A stretch of DNA of 64,000 bases, from the NCBI GenBank assembly GCA_003116995.1, contig BDSL01000143.1, positions 62,001 to 126,000 of the forward strand, given 5' to 3'. The DNA comes from Yamagishiella unicocca. Lineage: Eukaryota; Chlorophyta; Chlorophyceae; Chlamydomonadales; Volvocaceae. Below are positions 43,401-55,306 of this stretch, piece after piece. The notes beneath the pieces were generated by a model, which searched no databases, had not been told where the DNA came from, and saw only the letters and a program-made list of their open reading frames with translations. The translations under genes were made by a program, and so were the position numbers. The first letter of the stretch is position 1, and every line of letters begins with the position of its first letter.

Positions 43401-43903
43401 AACGCTGTTGGTGCTTAGGCTTGGCAACTACGGCTTCATGTCACTTCCGGCGGCCTCGCGGACGCCTATGTCGCACGCATCAGGAAATCCTCGTCTCTTG
43501 CACGGCGATATTAACCAGATATTTGTGCACGTAAATGCTATTATGTATGAATATCGTTCGGTTAAGGGAACCGGCGTGCAGTTGTACTGACGTCCAAACG
43601 TCGATGAAAGTGAAAGTGCCAACTTTGTGTTGATGGGTCCATGGAATCCCATTCGGGAACCATGAAAAGATAAAAAGTGACAGATAAAACCTGTTAAACA
43701 GGCATCCACGTAACCAACCTGGAAGCGGCAGTAGCCACGACAGTCTAGCACTTGCGTCTTGCGTCGACCAACGAGGGTAACTGAGCAGATGGGGCACCCA
43801 CATGGATAGTGTAGTTACCTCGGTATGTCATTCATTATTCACAGGGAAGTCTGTTCGAAATAAGGCTTCGTTTGGAGGCTGGACCCGGTGCAGCTGGTGA
43901 CAG
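43401..43903. promoter_or_regulatory. Head-to-head intergenic region, candidate bidirectional promoter
   Basis: 503 bp between divergent start codons (TGS1 fusion on minus, Sfi1-like on plus). It is AT-richer than the exons. No motif is assigned. Confidence 0.4.
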
Positions 43904-46900
43904 ATGCCAAGGCCAAACGCCGCGGCTGATGCCGCAGCCGTGTTCCAACAAGGTAATTGGGTACAGCGCAACTTACCTGGGCAAATTACGTATGTGGCCT
44001 GTATGCAGAGTCCCTAGCTACAACCGTCGTCACCGCACCATTTGGGTGGGGTTTTCCAACTGCTTGTTACACCAGTACCGAAATCGCATGCGTGTATCAC
44101 AAACATTGTTTACAGCCAAGAAACTCGTCGCCGAGGTGCGGCGCTCCAGACAGCGGTCGCCTCTGCGCCACGCGGACGCGACCGACAGAAGCGGGGCGTT
44201 GCTTGACGGCCTGCACCCCAACCGGACAAACACTCTCAAGCTGACGGCCACAGTGCCGGTGTCTCCGTCCAGCAGCGACCTCTGGCATCCCGACCCATCG
44301 AACTTCAGTTGGCACCAGCGGGATGCTCCAGACTTCAGCTCAGGCGGCGTGGGCCTTGGCGCAAGCCTATTGCCATCCTACGACCCAAATAATCTCTCTG
44401 TCGGCACAAATCCGTCAATTGGCGGTCGCCACAAACAGTTAAATGAATCCGAAAACGCCTACCTTGCACCCCAAGGCACCGCAGACCACGCTCAGTTCAG
44501 CTCGCACCCGGAGGTCAGCGCCTCCCCCCAGAGAGCCCCAGACACGGACAATGCAGGCGACGACCAGCCGAGTCGCTGGCAGCTGCTTGTGCGTCGAGTC
44601 AACGGCAACCCCGAAGCAGGCCTTAGCCCCGCCAGCCCGTCCCAGATGAAGCTGTCCCCACAGCCGCATCCGCGCGCTTCCGGCTCCGGTGCTCTCGCTC
44701 CGCCATTTCCCTCCAGCTCAGCTAGCACGCTCCTCCACGGCAGCCCAGCAGCGGCCGGAAGCAACATCGAGGCCTGGGGGACCGCGATGGGCAGCAGAAT
44801 CTCACCAGCCCCTGCTACCGGCCCTGAGCCGTACAGAGACCAGTACGACAAGGTGTCCCGACGCTCCCCACACGCCCGCAGCCCTGTTGTTGCCGCGGCG
44901 GGATCCGCCCGCGGTCGGAACCCGAGCCCGGCGGTGCAGCGGATCGCGGCGGACGGCGCACGAGGCCGCCGCGGCGGCGGCGTTCACCAGCTGGCGGGCG
45001 GCGGAGCCAGTGCTACTGCGGTCCTCTCGCCGTACGAGCGGGCCGTGACAGCGCTGCAGCAGGCCGAGCAGCAGCTATGGGAACACAACAAGCACGGCGG
45101 CACTGGTGGCGGCGGGGCTCCAGGCGCCGCGGCCTCCCCCGCCAGTGCAACCCTGGCAGCCGCCGAGCGCTTCCTGGCGGCCGGCGGCGCCGGCGCCGTA
45201 CCTGGTGGCACCTCCAGGGCCGCCGCCGCCACCGCCGCCGCCGCCACCCGCAGCACCGTGCACGGCGGGGCGCGGGCTGGTCCCTCGAGCGGTGATGGGG
45301 CGCTGGAGGGCACCTTTGAAGAGGTGGCCCTGGGCATGGTCCGCCGCCTGGCGTCATCTGTGGCCCTAGGCCTGCCCCTGGGCACCAGGTCGACGTCCTA
45401 CGTGGCACTGGAGCCGCCGCCGGCGCAGCACGTGGCGGCGGCGGCGGCGTTAGCCGCCGCCGCCGCCAGCGTCGCCCCGGGTGCCGGCGGCGGCGGCGCC
45501 GCCGCCGCCGCTGCCCCTGAGTTGGAGCTCCAGATCGCGATGCAGGGCATCCTCGCGGCCGCCCGGCAGGTGTCTGCGGGGGAGATGATTCGCAGCGAGC
45601 AGGAGCGGCGGCGCAGGGCGGCTGTGGAGGCGGCGGAGGCGGAGATCGCGGCGGTGGAGGACCGGGCGGTGCGGCTGGCGAGGGTGGTGCTGTACCTCCG
45701 GCTGTGGCGCCTGGCGGCGCGCTGGTCCCGGCGGGCGACCTGCAGCCTGCGGCGGGAGCTGCAGTCGGGGAGGTGGGTGGCCGATACCGGTATGCATTTG
45801 GCAGTTGCCTCCGCCTGCTGCGGATGTGAGGCATAAGGCCCGGGACGAGGAGAGGGTGTGGCCGCGTGTGGTCGGGTTAGTCTCGGAGCAGCAGCCATAC
45901 ACACGCGCACGCCTACCCCTGGCTGACGGACAGGCGGGGGTCGGGGGGCAAGCGACCAGGCCAAAGCAGCCGGCTCGCGGCCACTGTACGGGCGGTGGCG
46001 GATGTGGTCGTCGTACATGGCAACCCGAGTCATTAGCGCTATTCCCGGGATCACACCCCTCTCGGGCCGTGTGTGGTGTATGTCGCAGGCTACGGCGCTG
46101 CCTGGGTGCCTGGGGGGTGGCAGCTCGCGCGGCTCGCGCTGAGCGGCTGGCGGGGGAGGCGCTGGAGCTCGCCGGGGCGGTGAGGAAGGAGCAGGTGCGA
46201 GGGGTTCACGTAAAAGAACGTTGACTCGACATGGGAATTGTAGTGGGTGCGAGGGGGGCGAGAGGGGCGGGGAGAGCAATCCAGGGAGGGGAGGGGCGAG
46301 AAGACCCGGTTAGACGACAAAGGAAATGGCGGGCAAAAACTTATCAGGGAATAGTTTTCGGACCCGCGGTTGAGTGCGCATGCCGGAAGAGGAGGAGAGG
46401 GGAGGGGAGGGGAGGGGCTGCAAAGCAGGGCAGAGGGCGCGGCAGCCGGTACCAGCCGGTGCTGTTGGCAGGTGTCAGGGGGCGCCAGCGGGCTGTTGAC
46501 TGCGGCGCACAGGTTGGCAGCGAGCGCCACGGCGCCCTCACTCCTGCCATTGGTACGGTAACGTAACGACAGCACCTGGCGGGCCCTCTCATTCGTGCGG
46601 CTCCTCCCCTGCTGCCCCGTCCCGCTGCCCCGCAGGTCGCCTGCCAGTTCCGGCGGCTGTGGCAGCTCCACCACAGCCTCGGGGCCTGGCGCCGGGGTGC
46701 AGCGGAGGCTGCGGAGGAGCGGCGCCGGCAGCAGCAGCAGGCCGGAGAGTGCGCCCGGGAGCAGCAGGTGCGTGGGGGAGGACTCCAACTAGGGTTCAAT
46801 CAATACGTCCACTTTACCCATCCTCACATCCGTAGCTTCCACTCACCCATTCGACACCCATACACTCTCCCACTCACACGCCCGCTCATCCGCAGGCGGA

Positions 46901-49900
46901 ACTGCTTCGGGCTTCCGCTGCCGACCGCTTCCGCCGGCTGTGGCTGCTGCACACCCACCTGCGCACATGGCGCTCGGCGGCGAGGGCCCTGGCGGCCGCG
47001 CGGGCAGCTTCGGGCCCCCGGGAGCAGCACCGCCGCGCCGCCGTGGCATCGCTGCTGGGGCGGCTGCGGCAGCAGCGGGAGGACTTCCGGCGGCCCCGTG
47101 ATGAGGCGGGAGAAGGCGTCGCAGCCGCTGGGAAGCTGGTGAGGCGTGCTCTCCCCGGCGCTTACCCCCTTGCCGTCCGACCCTTGCCACCCCATTGCCG
47201 TCCAGCCATGCACACCCCTGTTCCCCCTCCATGCCCTCATTCCCATTCCACGCTCTCATTCCCGGCCCCTCCTCCTCTGCCTCATGGACCTAAATCGACG
47301 TCTCCGCCGCCGTAGCTTGAAGCGTCTCCAGCGCCGCTGGCTGGCCCAATCGATGCCCCCAGCGGCAGCCGCGGCGACTGCCGCCACAACCTCGCGGAAG
47401 CCTCCGCAGCGGCAGCGGCGGCGACAGCTGCAGCAGCTGGTCCTCACGGCCCCCGCCATAGCGCCGGGGGTGGCGGCGGCGTGCATGCCGCCGAGCCGCG
47501 GGCGCCTGCCGGCCGTCCCTTCCCTGGACTCAACAAGTGGATCCGGCCCGAGGTCATGCAGGGTGGTGGCGCGCGGGGGCCTGCCGCCTCAGGCGCGGCG
47601 GGGCGCCAGCCTGGTGCCACCCGGCGGCTGCCCCCCAACGCCACGCGGCCTGCGCCCTTCCTGCTGTCCACCAGCGCCCGCGCTAGGAGCCGCAGGGACA
47701 GGGTGCTGGCGGCGTGTGAGGCCACCAGGCACATGGTGGTGGTGGCGGCGGGAGCTGGGGCTGGGGTGGGGGGCGGCTTGGGGGCGGTGGGGTGGTCGAC
47801 GGAGGGCAATGCGGCCTTCGCACTGCCGCGGCAGCGGCGGCCGGGCTCAAGCGCAGGCTGCGACCCGTGGGTCGGCGGCTGCGCGGACCCGGACACACTG
47901 CTTCAAGCGCTGCAGGAGGCCCGGATGAGGCGACGACAGGGCGCTGGAGCTGGCAGCGGTGGGGCGCAGGAGGAGCAGCGCGCCCCGGAGGAGGGGGAGG
48001 AGGCGGGAGCTGTCGCAGCTGCTGCTCCGAGTGCCGCCGCCAGCGCCGCCTCTGGCTGCAGCACCGCCAGCCAGGGAGGCGGCAGCCACTGCTCCGGAGG
48101 CACTGGCGGTGTCGGTTCATGTCGCAGCCGCGAAGGCGACCAGGGGTCTTCCTGGCGGGGCGCCACGGGCTCGGAAACACACCCCGAGGGCCCGGCCCCC
48201 CTGGAGCCACAGCTGGCTGACACCGCGGGCAGGAGGGCCTCCCTGGAGGCCTCGTCTGACTCTGGGTGCTCTGTGCCGTCGTACCGGGGCCGGCAACGGC
48301 GGCGGCAGGGTGTCACATCAGCCGCAGCGAGCGGTGACAGCGGCGGCTCCGGTGGCGGCGGCGGTGTCCGGTGCTTCGGGTCAGGTGCGGAGTCAGCGCG
48401 CCCAACCTCCGCAGCGGCCGCCCACTTCCCCGCCGCCTCCGCCGGTGGCGCCAGCTGCGCCTCCTCCGCCTCCACCGGCCCACCCGCACCGCACATGTAC
48501 GGCGGCGCGGAGGTGTACGACACCGCTGTGAGCATCGCCTCCCCGCCCTACTCCTCGGGGGCGGTGAGGCTGGACCTGGGGCCCACCTCGTCCGCGTCCT
48601 TCATGCGGGGGGCCGGGCGGAAGGGCGCCGGGGTGTGCTCGGAGGCCGCCGAGGGGGAGACCGCCGCTGGCTGGACGTCTGAGGCGTCAACCAGCGGACG
48701 GCGGCGACATGCCGCTGGGGATGCTAGTCCGCCGCCTGGTGCCGCAGGGCGGGAGGGCGGAGGCGAGGTGCCGAATCCATCCCACCACCACCAGCCTCCC
48801 CACCAGCAGCAGCACCCCCACCTCCCGCTGCAGGCCGCGAGGCCGCGCAGTGCCCCGCGAGCTGTCCGGCCGCCCCCTGGAACCTGGCGCCCCGCGTCAC
48901 CACCGCCACAACCGCCGCCGCAACAACATCAGCGGCACCAGCCACAACAGCAGCATCACATGGACCGGGCCGGCAGCCGACCGCAGACCGCCTGCTCGCG
49001 TCCCGGGCCGCCTGGGGCCGCAGCAGCAGCGGCAGCAGCCGAGCGCCCGAACCCTACCCGCCGCAACAGCCTGGGCGGTGGGGGCGGAGGTGGAGGTGGG
49101 GGAGGAGGTGGAGGTGTGACACCGCGCCATGGCAGCGCTCCAAGCACCCGACCGAGCGCAGCGACCGCATCGGTGTTGGCGCCAGCGCTGGCTGCAGGCG
49201 GCTGCCCCCCCGGCGCCACCCCTGCCGCTCCCTTTCCTGCGTTCACCGCCGCGGACCTGGTGCGGCTGCGGGCGGCGGAGGTGCGGAAGCGGAAGCAGGC
49301 GGACGATGCGGCCCGGCGGCTGGCTTCGGAGCTGGCGGCGCACATGGAGCAGCTGGCGGCGGTGCACCACCGCCGGGCGCAGCTCATATGGTGAGTCGCT
49401 CGCGCTTTCGGGTGGGCAATGGTGGGGCGGAGTGGGCAATGGTGGGGCGGAGTGGGCAGTGTTGGGGCGGAGTGGGCAATGGTGGGGCGGAGTGGGCCGT
49501 CCTAAAGCGCTACGGCTGCGGGCATGAAGAAGTGCCCATCACCCACCACCGAAACATCTCCCCTGTGGCTGCGGCCCTGGCGCTGCTGGTGCAGGCGCGG
49601 CATGCAGCCCTGGCTGCTGCTGGTGGGGCTGGCGCGCCAGGAGCGGAGGCGGGCGGAGCGGCACTGCGACAGCAGGGCGATGCGGCGGGCCTTCACGGTG
49701 AGCAGCGCGGGCATGTAAGGGGGCGGCGGGCGGGACACAGTCTCCCTCCCTCCCGCAGCCTCCCGCACTGTTGCCCCCCTCCCTCAGCCGCCCCCAGCCG
49801 ACCCTTATGTGGTCTGCTGGGCCTCTCTACACGCGTCGCATCAATGCAACGCCATGCGAGGTGGCATTGCAATCCGGGAGTCGCCCGGGTCGTTCGTCGG

Positions 49901-52021
49901 GACACACCCCATGTCGTGAAAAGGGCCGATAGCAAGCCTCCCGGGCAGGGCTCCAAGCCCTCCGCGCGGCTCTCAACTACCGACTGCGCGAGAAACACCC
50001 TCCTCCACCCCGCCCTCCCCTCCCTGGACAGGGCCTGGCCATGGGTGCCGTACGCGCGCGCATGCGGCGCGTGGGCCGTGTGGCTGCGGCCGTCGCCAGC
50101 GGCCGCCTCCACCGCATGGTGAGTGAGGGAGTGAGTGTAGTGAGTAATTGGTGGAGTGAGTAAGTGGTGGAGTGAGTAAGTGGTTGAGTGAGGGCCGCCT
50201 GCCTGCCTGCCTGCCGGGTGCAAGCTGCGCGGCTTCTCGGGATGGTGGTACGGCACACAAGGCCCAGTACAGGAGACGGCTGCCTGGCGCGCCGGCCTGG
50301 TCGCGTGTGGTGGCGCCCGGTGTACGGCAGCCGGTAGTCACGCGCGGCGGCCCTGGCAACAACCCAACCGCGCATTGCCCTCCCAACTACCCCTTAACCC
50401 CTTCCCCCAACCGTGGTTACACCGGCCACCACCCCCAGGAGCGGCAGGCCCGCGGCGTCCTGGGCCGCCTGGCTGCCGCGGCCCGCGCCTCCTCCCTTCA
50501 CCGGCGGCACCTGCAGCAGCGGGTGCTTCAGGGGCTAATGCGGGTCGCCAGCGCCGGCTGGGCAGCTCGGGCGGACGCCGAGGACCACGCCCTCCGTCGC
50601 CGGCTGTGGGGCAGCTTCACCGGCTGGCGTCGGGCGGCGGAGCAGCAGGTGCGAGTGCGGGCTGGGCTGAGGAGTGGGCCTCGGGGATAGGACGGAAGCA
50701 CGGGGAAGAGAGCAGCAGCACAGAGCACACTCTCACTCCTCCGTCATCAGAGGCCTCAGTGTTCCGAGTGAGGGCCAGCGGCACGCAAGTCCTGCGTTTC
50801 GTTTGCGGCGTGTCATGCCATCTTGCCGTGCCAGTCGGGTTGCTGTCGCAGTCACTTGGTCCCACCACATTGCACCGGACCCCACCCCGCCGAAGGTCGA
50901 CATACGACTTTCGTCTCCTCACCCCAGTTCTCCAGCATGCATCTCAAAACGTCCGTTCTAAACGTTTTTTCCTCGCACCCACGGGTCTTCCTCGAAACCC
51001 CACCTCAGCCCACCCCACCTCACCTATCCAAACGTCTGTCCTAAACGGTTTTTCGTTCGTACACGGGTTCTCCTTGCAACCCCACCCCACGGGGGTGACC
51101 TGCTGCGTTGTGTTGCGGGCGCAGGCGAGCCAGCGGCTGCTGGGGGAGCTGCAGCGGCAGCACGAGGCGGAGCAAGCGCTGGGCCGCAGCCGGGCCCGGC
51201 GCGTCTTGGCGGCGTGGCGGGGGGTGCGGCGGGAGGGCGCGGAGCAGCGGGCGGCCCTGCAGCAGCGCAGCCAGCAGTGGGCCAAGGTGCAGGGCTGGCT
51301 GCGGGAGGTGCAGGGGGCACGAGGCAGCGCGGCGGCCGCGCCCGGCGGCGCCGCTGCGGGCCGACCCGCGGGTCAGTTGTACGGGGAGGACGAGGACGAA
51401 CACGTGGGCGGCCGTGGCGGAGGTGACGAGCTGCTGCGCGCCTCGGGGTGTACTGCAACAACTGCTGTGGCGGTGGCGGTGGCGGGGCGGTGCAGCGGTG
51501 GTGGGCTGGCTGGTGGCAGTGGGCGCAGAGAGGGCAGTCTTGCGGGAGGCGGAGACTTCCTCTCCATCGCCGGCGGGGGGGATGAGGATGATCCTCTGGG
51601 TCTGGGGCCGCTGGAGGAGCAGCTGCAGGAGTTCTCTCTGGGACCCAGCAGCCTGGGGGTCAAGGCGGTCGGCGGGCGGGGTGGCGGCGACCCGCGGGTC
51701 GGAAGGCGCGGGGTGGGCGGGCAGGTCCGGCTTGCATGGGACGGCCCGGCGGCGGCCTACGGCTGGGGCTCCGAGCAACCGGGGCCAGCGCTGTTGGGTG
51801 GTGATAAGGAGGAGGCCGGTGGGGAGGGGGGAGGAGGTAGCGCAAGGTGGGCGGCGAGGCGGCAGCAGGGGGGCCCGCAGAGGCCGGTTTGGCCCGCGGG
51901 GCCGCCGGTGCTGCCCAGCAGGCAGGACCGTCTGGCGCGGTACTTGGAGGGCCAGGGAGGCAGGGGGTTGGGGACTGGGGCGGGAAGGGAGGGGGGCCTG
52001 ACGGGGCGGGCCGCTGAGTGA
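43904..52021 (+). CDS. Large Sfi1-like repeat protein (candidate centrin-binding, basal body)
   Basis: Ten phase-matched exons: 43904-43952, 44116-45772, 46089-46194, 46636-46767, 46896-47138, 47316-49390, 49595-49697, 50032-50118, 50439-50648, 51125-52021; 1,852 residues. The first about 500 residues are disordered. Then come spaced helical units with Leu-x3-Trp/Phe-x2-Trp-Arg character: YLRLWRLAARWSRRA, LRRCLGAWGVAARA, FRRLWQLHHSLGAWRRGA, FRRLWLLHTHLRTWRSAA, RRLWGSFTGWRRAA, RRVLAAWRGVRREG. This is the pattern of Sfi1 repeats that bind centrin at spindle poles and basal bodies. Exon 6 inserts about 690 low-complexity residues (Gly, Pro, Ser, Gln/His) between units. The ATG at 43904 (MPRPNAAADAAAVFQQ) is preferred as it splices in phase. 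The function is inferred from repeat pattern only; another coiled-coil scaffold is possible. Confidence 0.6.
46204..46250 (-). repeat. Module B, reverse copy, in Sfi1-like intron 3
   Basis: GTAAAAGAACGTTGACTCGA, then CATGGGAATTGTAGTG. It starts about 10 nt after the 5' splice site, the mirror of the forward copies that end just before 3' splice sites in ODR4 and CAF-1. Confidence 0.6.
49409..49498. repeat. 20-bp minisatellite in Sfi1-like intron 6
   Basis: Four to five copies of GGGCAATGGTGGGGCGGAGT, beginning about 20 nt after the 5' splice site. Confidence 0.9.
50922..51083 (-). repeat. Two adjacent family A repeats, reverse copies (Sfi1-like intron 9)
   Basis: First copy 50922-51000 (CCCCAGTTCTCCAGCATGCA to CACGGGTCTTCCTCGAAACC). 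Second, variant copy 51026-51083 (CGTCTGTCCTAAACGGTTTT, then ACACGGGTTCTCCTTGCAAC), ending about 40 nt before exon 10. Upstream similarity to 25150-25182 extends the family by about 30 bp. Confidence 0.78.
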
Positions 52022-52183
52022 AGCTGCCACCACCGCCCCTCAGTCCTCGCAGTGTGAGAGCAGGAAGGCGTCGGGAAGGTGCCAGTAAGTGGCACATCCC
52101 TCAGGTCTTACGCTGCATCAAAGCGTGCGGGAAGCTCCCAGTGAAGAACTGGTTTGGGAAGGCGTGCCTTTTCCCTTGCCAAT

Positions 52184-52188
52184 TGTAA
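52184..52188 (+). promoter_or_regulatory. Putative poly(A) signal TGTAA for the Sfi1-like gene
   Basis: First TGTAA after the stop, about 165 nt downstream. Confidence 0.5.
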
Positions 52189-52927
52189 GCTCGGCGATTC
52201 TTGTTGCCTCCACGACCCAGGCGGAAAGTGATGATGCCCTGTGATGCCGGGGCCCGAGTCAGTGCGCTGCCTGCTGCGCATCGTCTCCACACCACACTGG
52301 GTGCTTGCATGCCTCCCCGCTCCAGCAGCGCTGCCCCCCCACATGCATTGGAGCCTTCCGGGCGAGATCGCGCTGTCCGGGTACGGGTGCAGATGAAGCG
52401 CAGGACCCGCAGCGCAGGAGTGACCAAACACTGGAGATCTCAGTGTCCGGCGATGTGCCCGATGGTATGGTTCTACCTTTGGGTCTGGAACGCACTGTCG
52501 CTGTTCCTATTACTGGAGGCCTGCCATCGTGCCGCTGCCGCCAGCTGCTGGTGGTGCCGCCCGGCGCTGAGCTGCTTGGTGCACTTCTGAGCCGCTTCAG
52601 CTGCCCAGGGCTCTGATCAGCTGCATCGGAAGCCGGCATGTGTGAGGGATCGCTGCGGGAGCTGTTTCAGGGCGCAATGGCGAGCAAAGAAGCAGAGAGT
52701 AGCTATCGCAGCCCAAGGCGGGGGCGACGGGGGCGACGTGTTCTGGTTACGGTAACCTCCATCCACCAGTTGCTCCTTACGATCCAAAACAGTTGCAAAA
52801 TGGTGTCAAGTGTCTGACATTGAAGACGATCATGATATGACATGACACGAAGCGTCCGGGGGGAACGAGGTGCGATCACTCAGCTCAACGCGCTGTAAAC
52901 ACAGGTAATAGCAAACGAGGAAAAGTG

Positions 52928-52991
52928 CTTACTACGCAGCCACAATCGTGTCGTCATAGCTTACTACGCAGCCATAATCGTGTCGTCATAA
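52928..52991. repeat. 32-bp tandem duplication
   Basis: Two copies of a unit starting CTTACTACGCAGCCACAATC with two mismatches; intergenic. Confidence 0.85.
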
Positions 52992-53271
52992 TGATAGTGT
53001 TGGCAAACGTTGACAGTCTCCACCGCGCGCCGCTGCTTCCCAACCCTAAACCCTTCCCTACCCAACGAAACCGACACACCATTGTCCGCTTCCTCGACCC
53101 GGGGTCACCTCCGCCGCCGTCGCACCACCACTATCACCGACAAGCTCACAGCCTCCGCGCCTGCTTTCCCCTGACCGCATTCCGGTCCCGCCTCTCGCTC
53201 GTTTCGCCGCTCGCCCCGGACGGTAGTGCACGGCTGCTGCCGCGCCAGGCCTAGTCGCCCCTCCCCTCGTA

Positions 53272-53356
53272 TCCTCAACCCAGTTCTCCAGCATGCATCT
53301 CAAAACGTCTGTCCTAAACGGTTTTTTCGCGCATCCACGGGTCGTCCTCGAACCCC
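53272..53356 (-). repeat. Family A repeat, reverse copy, downstream of SFT2
   Basis: CAACCCAGTTCTCCAGCATG to TCCACGGGTCGTCCTCGAAC. This is the one full family A copy that does not lie in a recognised intron; it is 246 bp past the SFT2 stop, in its 3' UTR or flank. Confidence 0.78.
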
Positions 53357-53601
53357 CCCCAGCAACGGGGCCGTCCTGTTGTTGTTGTTGTTGCTGCCGC
53401 TCAGAGGCCGCTCGAAGGGTTTCACCCTCCAACCCCTGAACGGGACGTCCGCAATCCCCTGGGGCGCCAGCGGAGCTTCGTGTCCAATCTCCACTTTGAC
53501 CGCCGCCCAGGGGTCCCCGTGCTCCTGGGTCCGGCCAGCTTCCCCCAACTTCCGCCAGTTCCAGGCGCCGCCAGCTCACCAGCTACAGCCAACTCCCGCT
53601 C

Positions 53602-54973
53602 TTATCCGCTTCTGAAGATGAGGCTCTTGACCGCCGCCTGGCCACCCGGCACCCACGTCAAGCAGTACCTGCAAGGGAAGGTGTGTTTCACGGGCCACAT
53701 TATCACGCCATATCACTACCGAAATCCAGTGGCCCCCGGCGAGGGGTATGTGCGGATGGCAAGGAGGGCAAGGGGTTCAACATGGGTTTTGGGGGTTTCT
53801 GGGTTGCCCGTGACGACCAAGGTGCCGCAATGTGATGCCAAGGTGTGACGTCTGTTGCTGCCATTTGTTGCTGTTGCCGCAATGTGTCGCTGCGATGTGT
53901 TGCTGTTGCCGCAATGTGTTGCTGCGATGTGTTGCTGTGGTGGGTTCCAGGGGAACGCTGCCCCGGCGACCAGGGTTACGGGTGGTGGCGAGCCGCCGCT
54001 CCTCGACACGGCATCAGGTTCGCCGCGGCACGGTGGGTCCTTCTGCGTCCCGCTTGGGGCTGGGACCCAAGCCAGGCCCGCCCTGCCTCACCCAAGCTCG
54101 CAGTGCAAACCGAGTGTACCAAACGTTCCCTATTCGGTTTTTCTCATGTTCTAATTACCGACCTACGGGTTTCCTCTCCCCCCTCTCCCGAGCTAGGCGG
54201 GTGCGACCCCGGCCCCCGCCCGCTGGTTCCTGCCGCTCCCGTGTGTCCTTCGGCTCCTCCGGGGCACTCCCCACTGGCAAGCTGGCAGCGGGAGGCTGCA
54301 GGCCCAGCTGTGTCTGTAGTGGCCCCCCGCCGTCTACTTGATTAGCCTGGCACCGGGCTGCCTGCCATCAAGGTCCCTAGCAGGGTAAGGGTGCGAACCC
54401 AAATCGCGGCTGGTAGTAAGCCGGCAGGGAACACCCCAGCATGCCGCCGCGCTGGTCCCACCCCGCAGAGCTGTCACCACTCGACCCACATCTCCCCTGA
54501 GGTGGATTCTACGTGGTGAGGATCTAGGGCGTCCAGCCCAGTCCGGAGCACTGGGGAACCTACCAGAGGAGTGCCACGAGCTGAATGACGAGCATGATGA
54601 GGCACAGCCCCGCGTTGCCCGTGGTGAAGGCCACCGTTAGCGTGCCGGCAATGGCGCCGACGTAGACGATCGTAGCTAAAATGCGCTTCTCCTCAAACAT
54701 CCGCTGGAACTGCTTGACGGGCCCCATCAGGAAGAGCGTACTCATGACACTCACAACGCTACCGACCGAGTAAAGGATAGCGAACTTGGTGATTTGCACT
54801 GTCCACAACATGGGAATAGAGATGATGGTCAAGAGGCACCCGAAGCCGAAACAGCAACCGAAGCCAATGAGCCGCTGCTTCCATGTAAGGGTAAAAGCCT
54901 CATCTATTTGGCCGACGAGCCCTTTCTCCTCCTGCTCCTGCAGTCCCACTGCCAGCTTGAACTTGTTTAACAT
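53602..54973 (-). CDS. SFT2: SFT2-family vesicle transport membrane protein
   Basis: Two exons, 54973-54564 and 53668-53602, phase TG/G, giving 158 residues, the usual SFT2 length. Residues 31-37 WKQRLIG open the domain. Four hydrophobic segments follow, with family landmarks PMLW, KFAILYSVGSVVSVMSTLFL, MGPVKQFQRMFEEKRILATI and LVIQLVALLW. The second exon supplies WYCLTWVPGGQAAVKSLIF and the stop, matching the family ending (WYxLSYIPxARxxV). SFT2 proteins act in retrograde fusion of endosome-derived vesicles with the Golgi, as tetraspanning membrane proteins. The acidic N-terminal cytosolic segment is as expected. The 895-bp intron holds repeats. The start lies 333 bp from the CAF-1 start, head-to-head. 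Confidence 0.92.
53862..53945. repeat. Tandem GTTGCTG/CCGCAATGTGT repeat in the SFT2 intron
   Basis: Alternating TTGCTGTTGCCGCAATGTGT and GCTGCGATGTGTTGC units, about three rounds, imperfect. Confidence 0.75.
54114..54182 (+). repeat. Family C repeat in the SFT2 intron
   Basis: TACCAAACGTTCCCTATTCG, then GACCTACGGGTTTCCTCTCC. It matches 61896-61961 in the CAF-1 gene (AGCAAACGTTTCCTAATCGG, then GACCCACGGGTCTCCTCTCA). Confidence 0.7.
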
Positions 54974-55306
54974 GATGTTTCAACTATCCTCAACCAGTTC
55001 AAGCGTCTGACTACGATTCCAAAGCCTGAGTCGTGTATCTATCAAGTTCACTGACTGAAGAGTAGTCGTCACTTCACCGTCTAGCGCCGAATCATGTCGC
55101 GTACCTGAACGAATTCCGTACGACAGACAATTTGGCGCGACCCGCGAGCCTCGTCACCGGCCGAGCTCTCATGCAAGCTGCATTACGGATCATTGGAAAT
55201 TTATATCACTGTAGGACGCGCTGGTATGCAATAGAACACGTTGGAAATGTTCCCACGCTAACGCGACTTCCTTCTGGCCTACCTGACGCTCCTAGCACGG
55301 TCAAGA
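54974..55306. promoter_or_regulatory. Head-to-head intergenic region, candidate bidirectional promoter
   Basis: 333 bp between the SFT2 (-) and CAF-1 (+) start codons. An AT-rich patch AAATTTATATCAC at about 55197 is the only TATA-like stretch noticed. Confidence 0.45.

Larger units (their letters stand above)
52022..53601. other. Convergent intergenic region, no gene seen
   Basis: Between the Sfi1-like stop and the SFT2 stop. It holds a 32-bp duplication and one family A repeat (listed separately). A frame at 52201-52590 has no domain and looks like 3' UTR. Confidence 0.5.

Noticed and set aside
41697..43427. Treating the ProRS-like/RRM part as a gene separate from TGS1
   Set aside because: The donor at 41508/41507 is good, phases match to 41069, and no poly(A) pentamer lies between; kept as one gene, with transcript evidence requested.
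52201..52590. 129-codon frame after the Sfi1-like stop
   Set aside because: No family similarity, and a TGTAA signal just before it suggests 3' UTR or flank.
54350..54420. Possible tRNA-like fold after the SFT2 family C repeat
   Set aside because: No paired acceptor stem or T-loop GTTC motif could be drawn.
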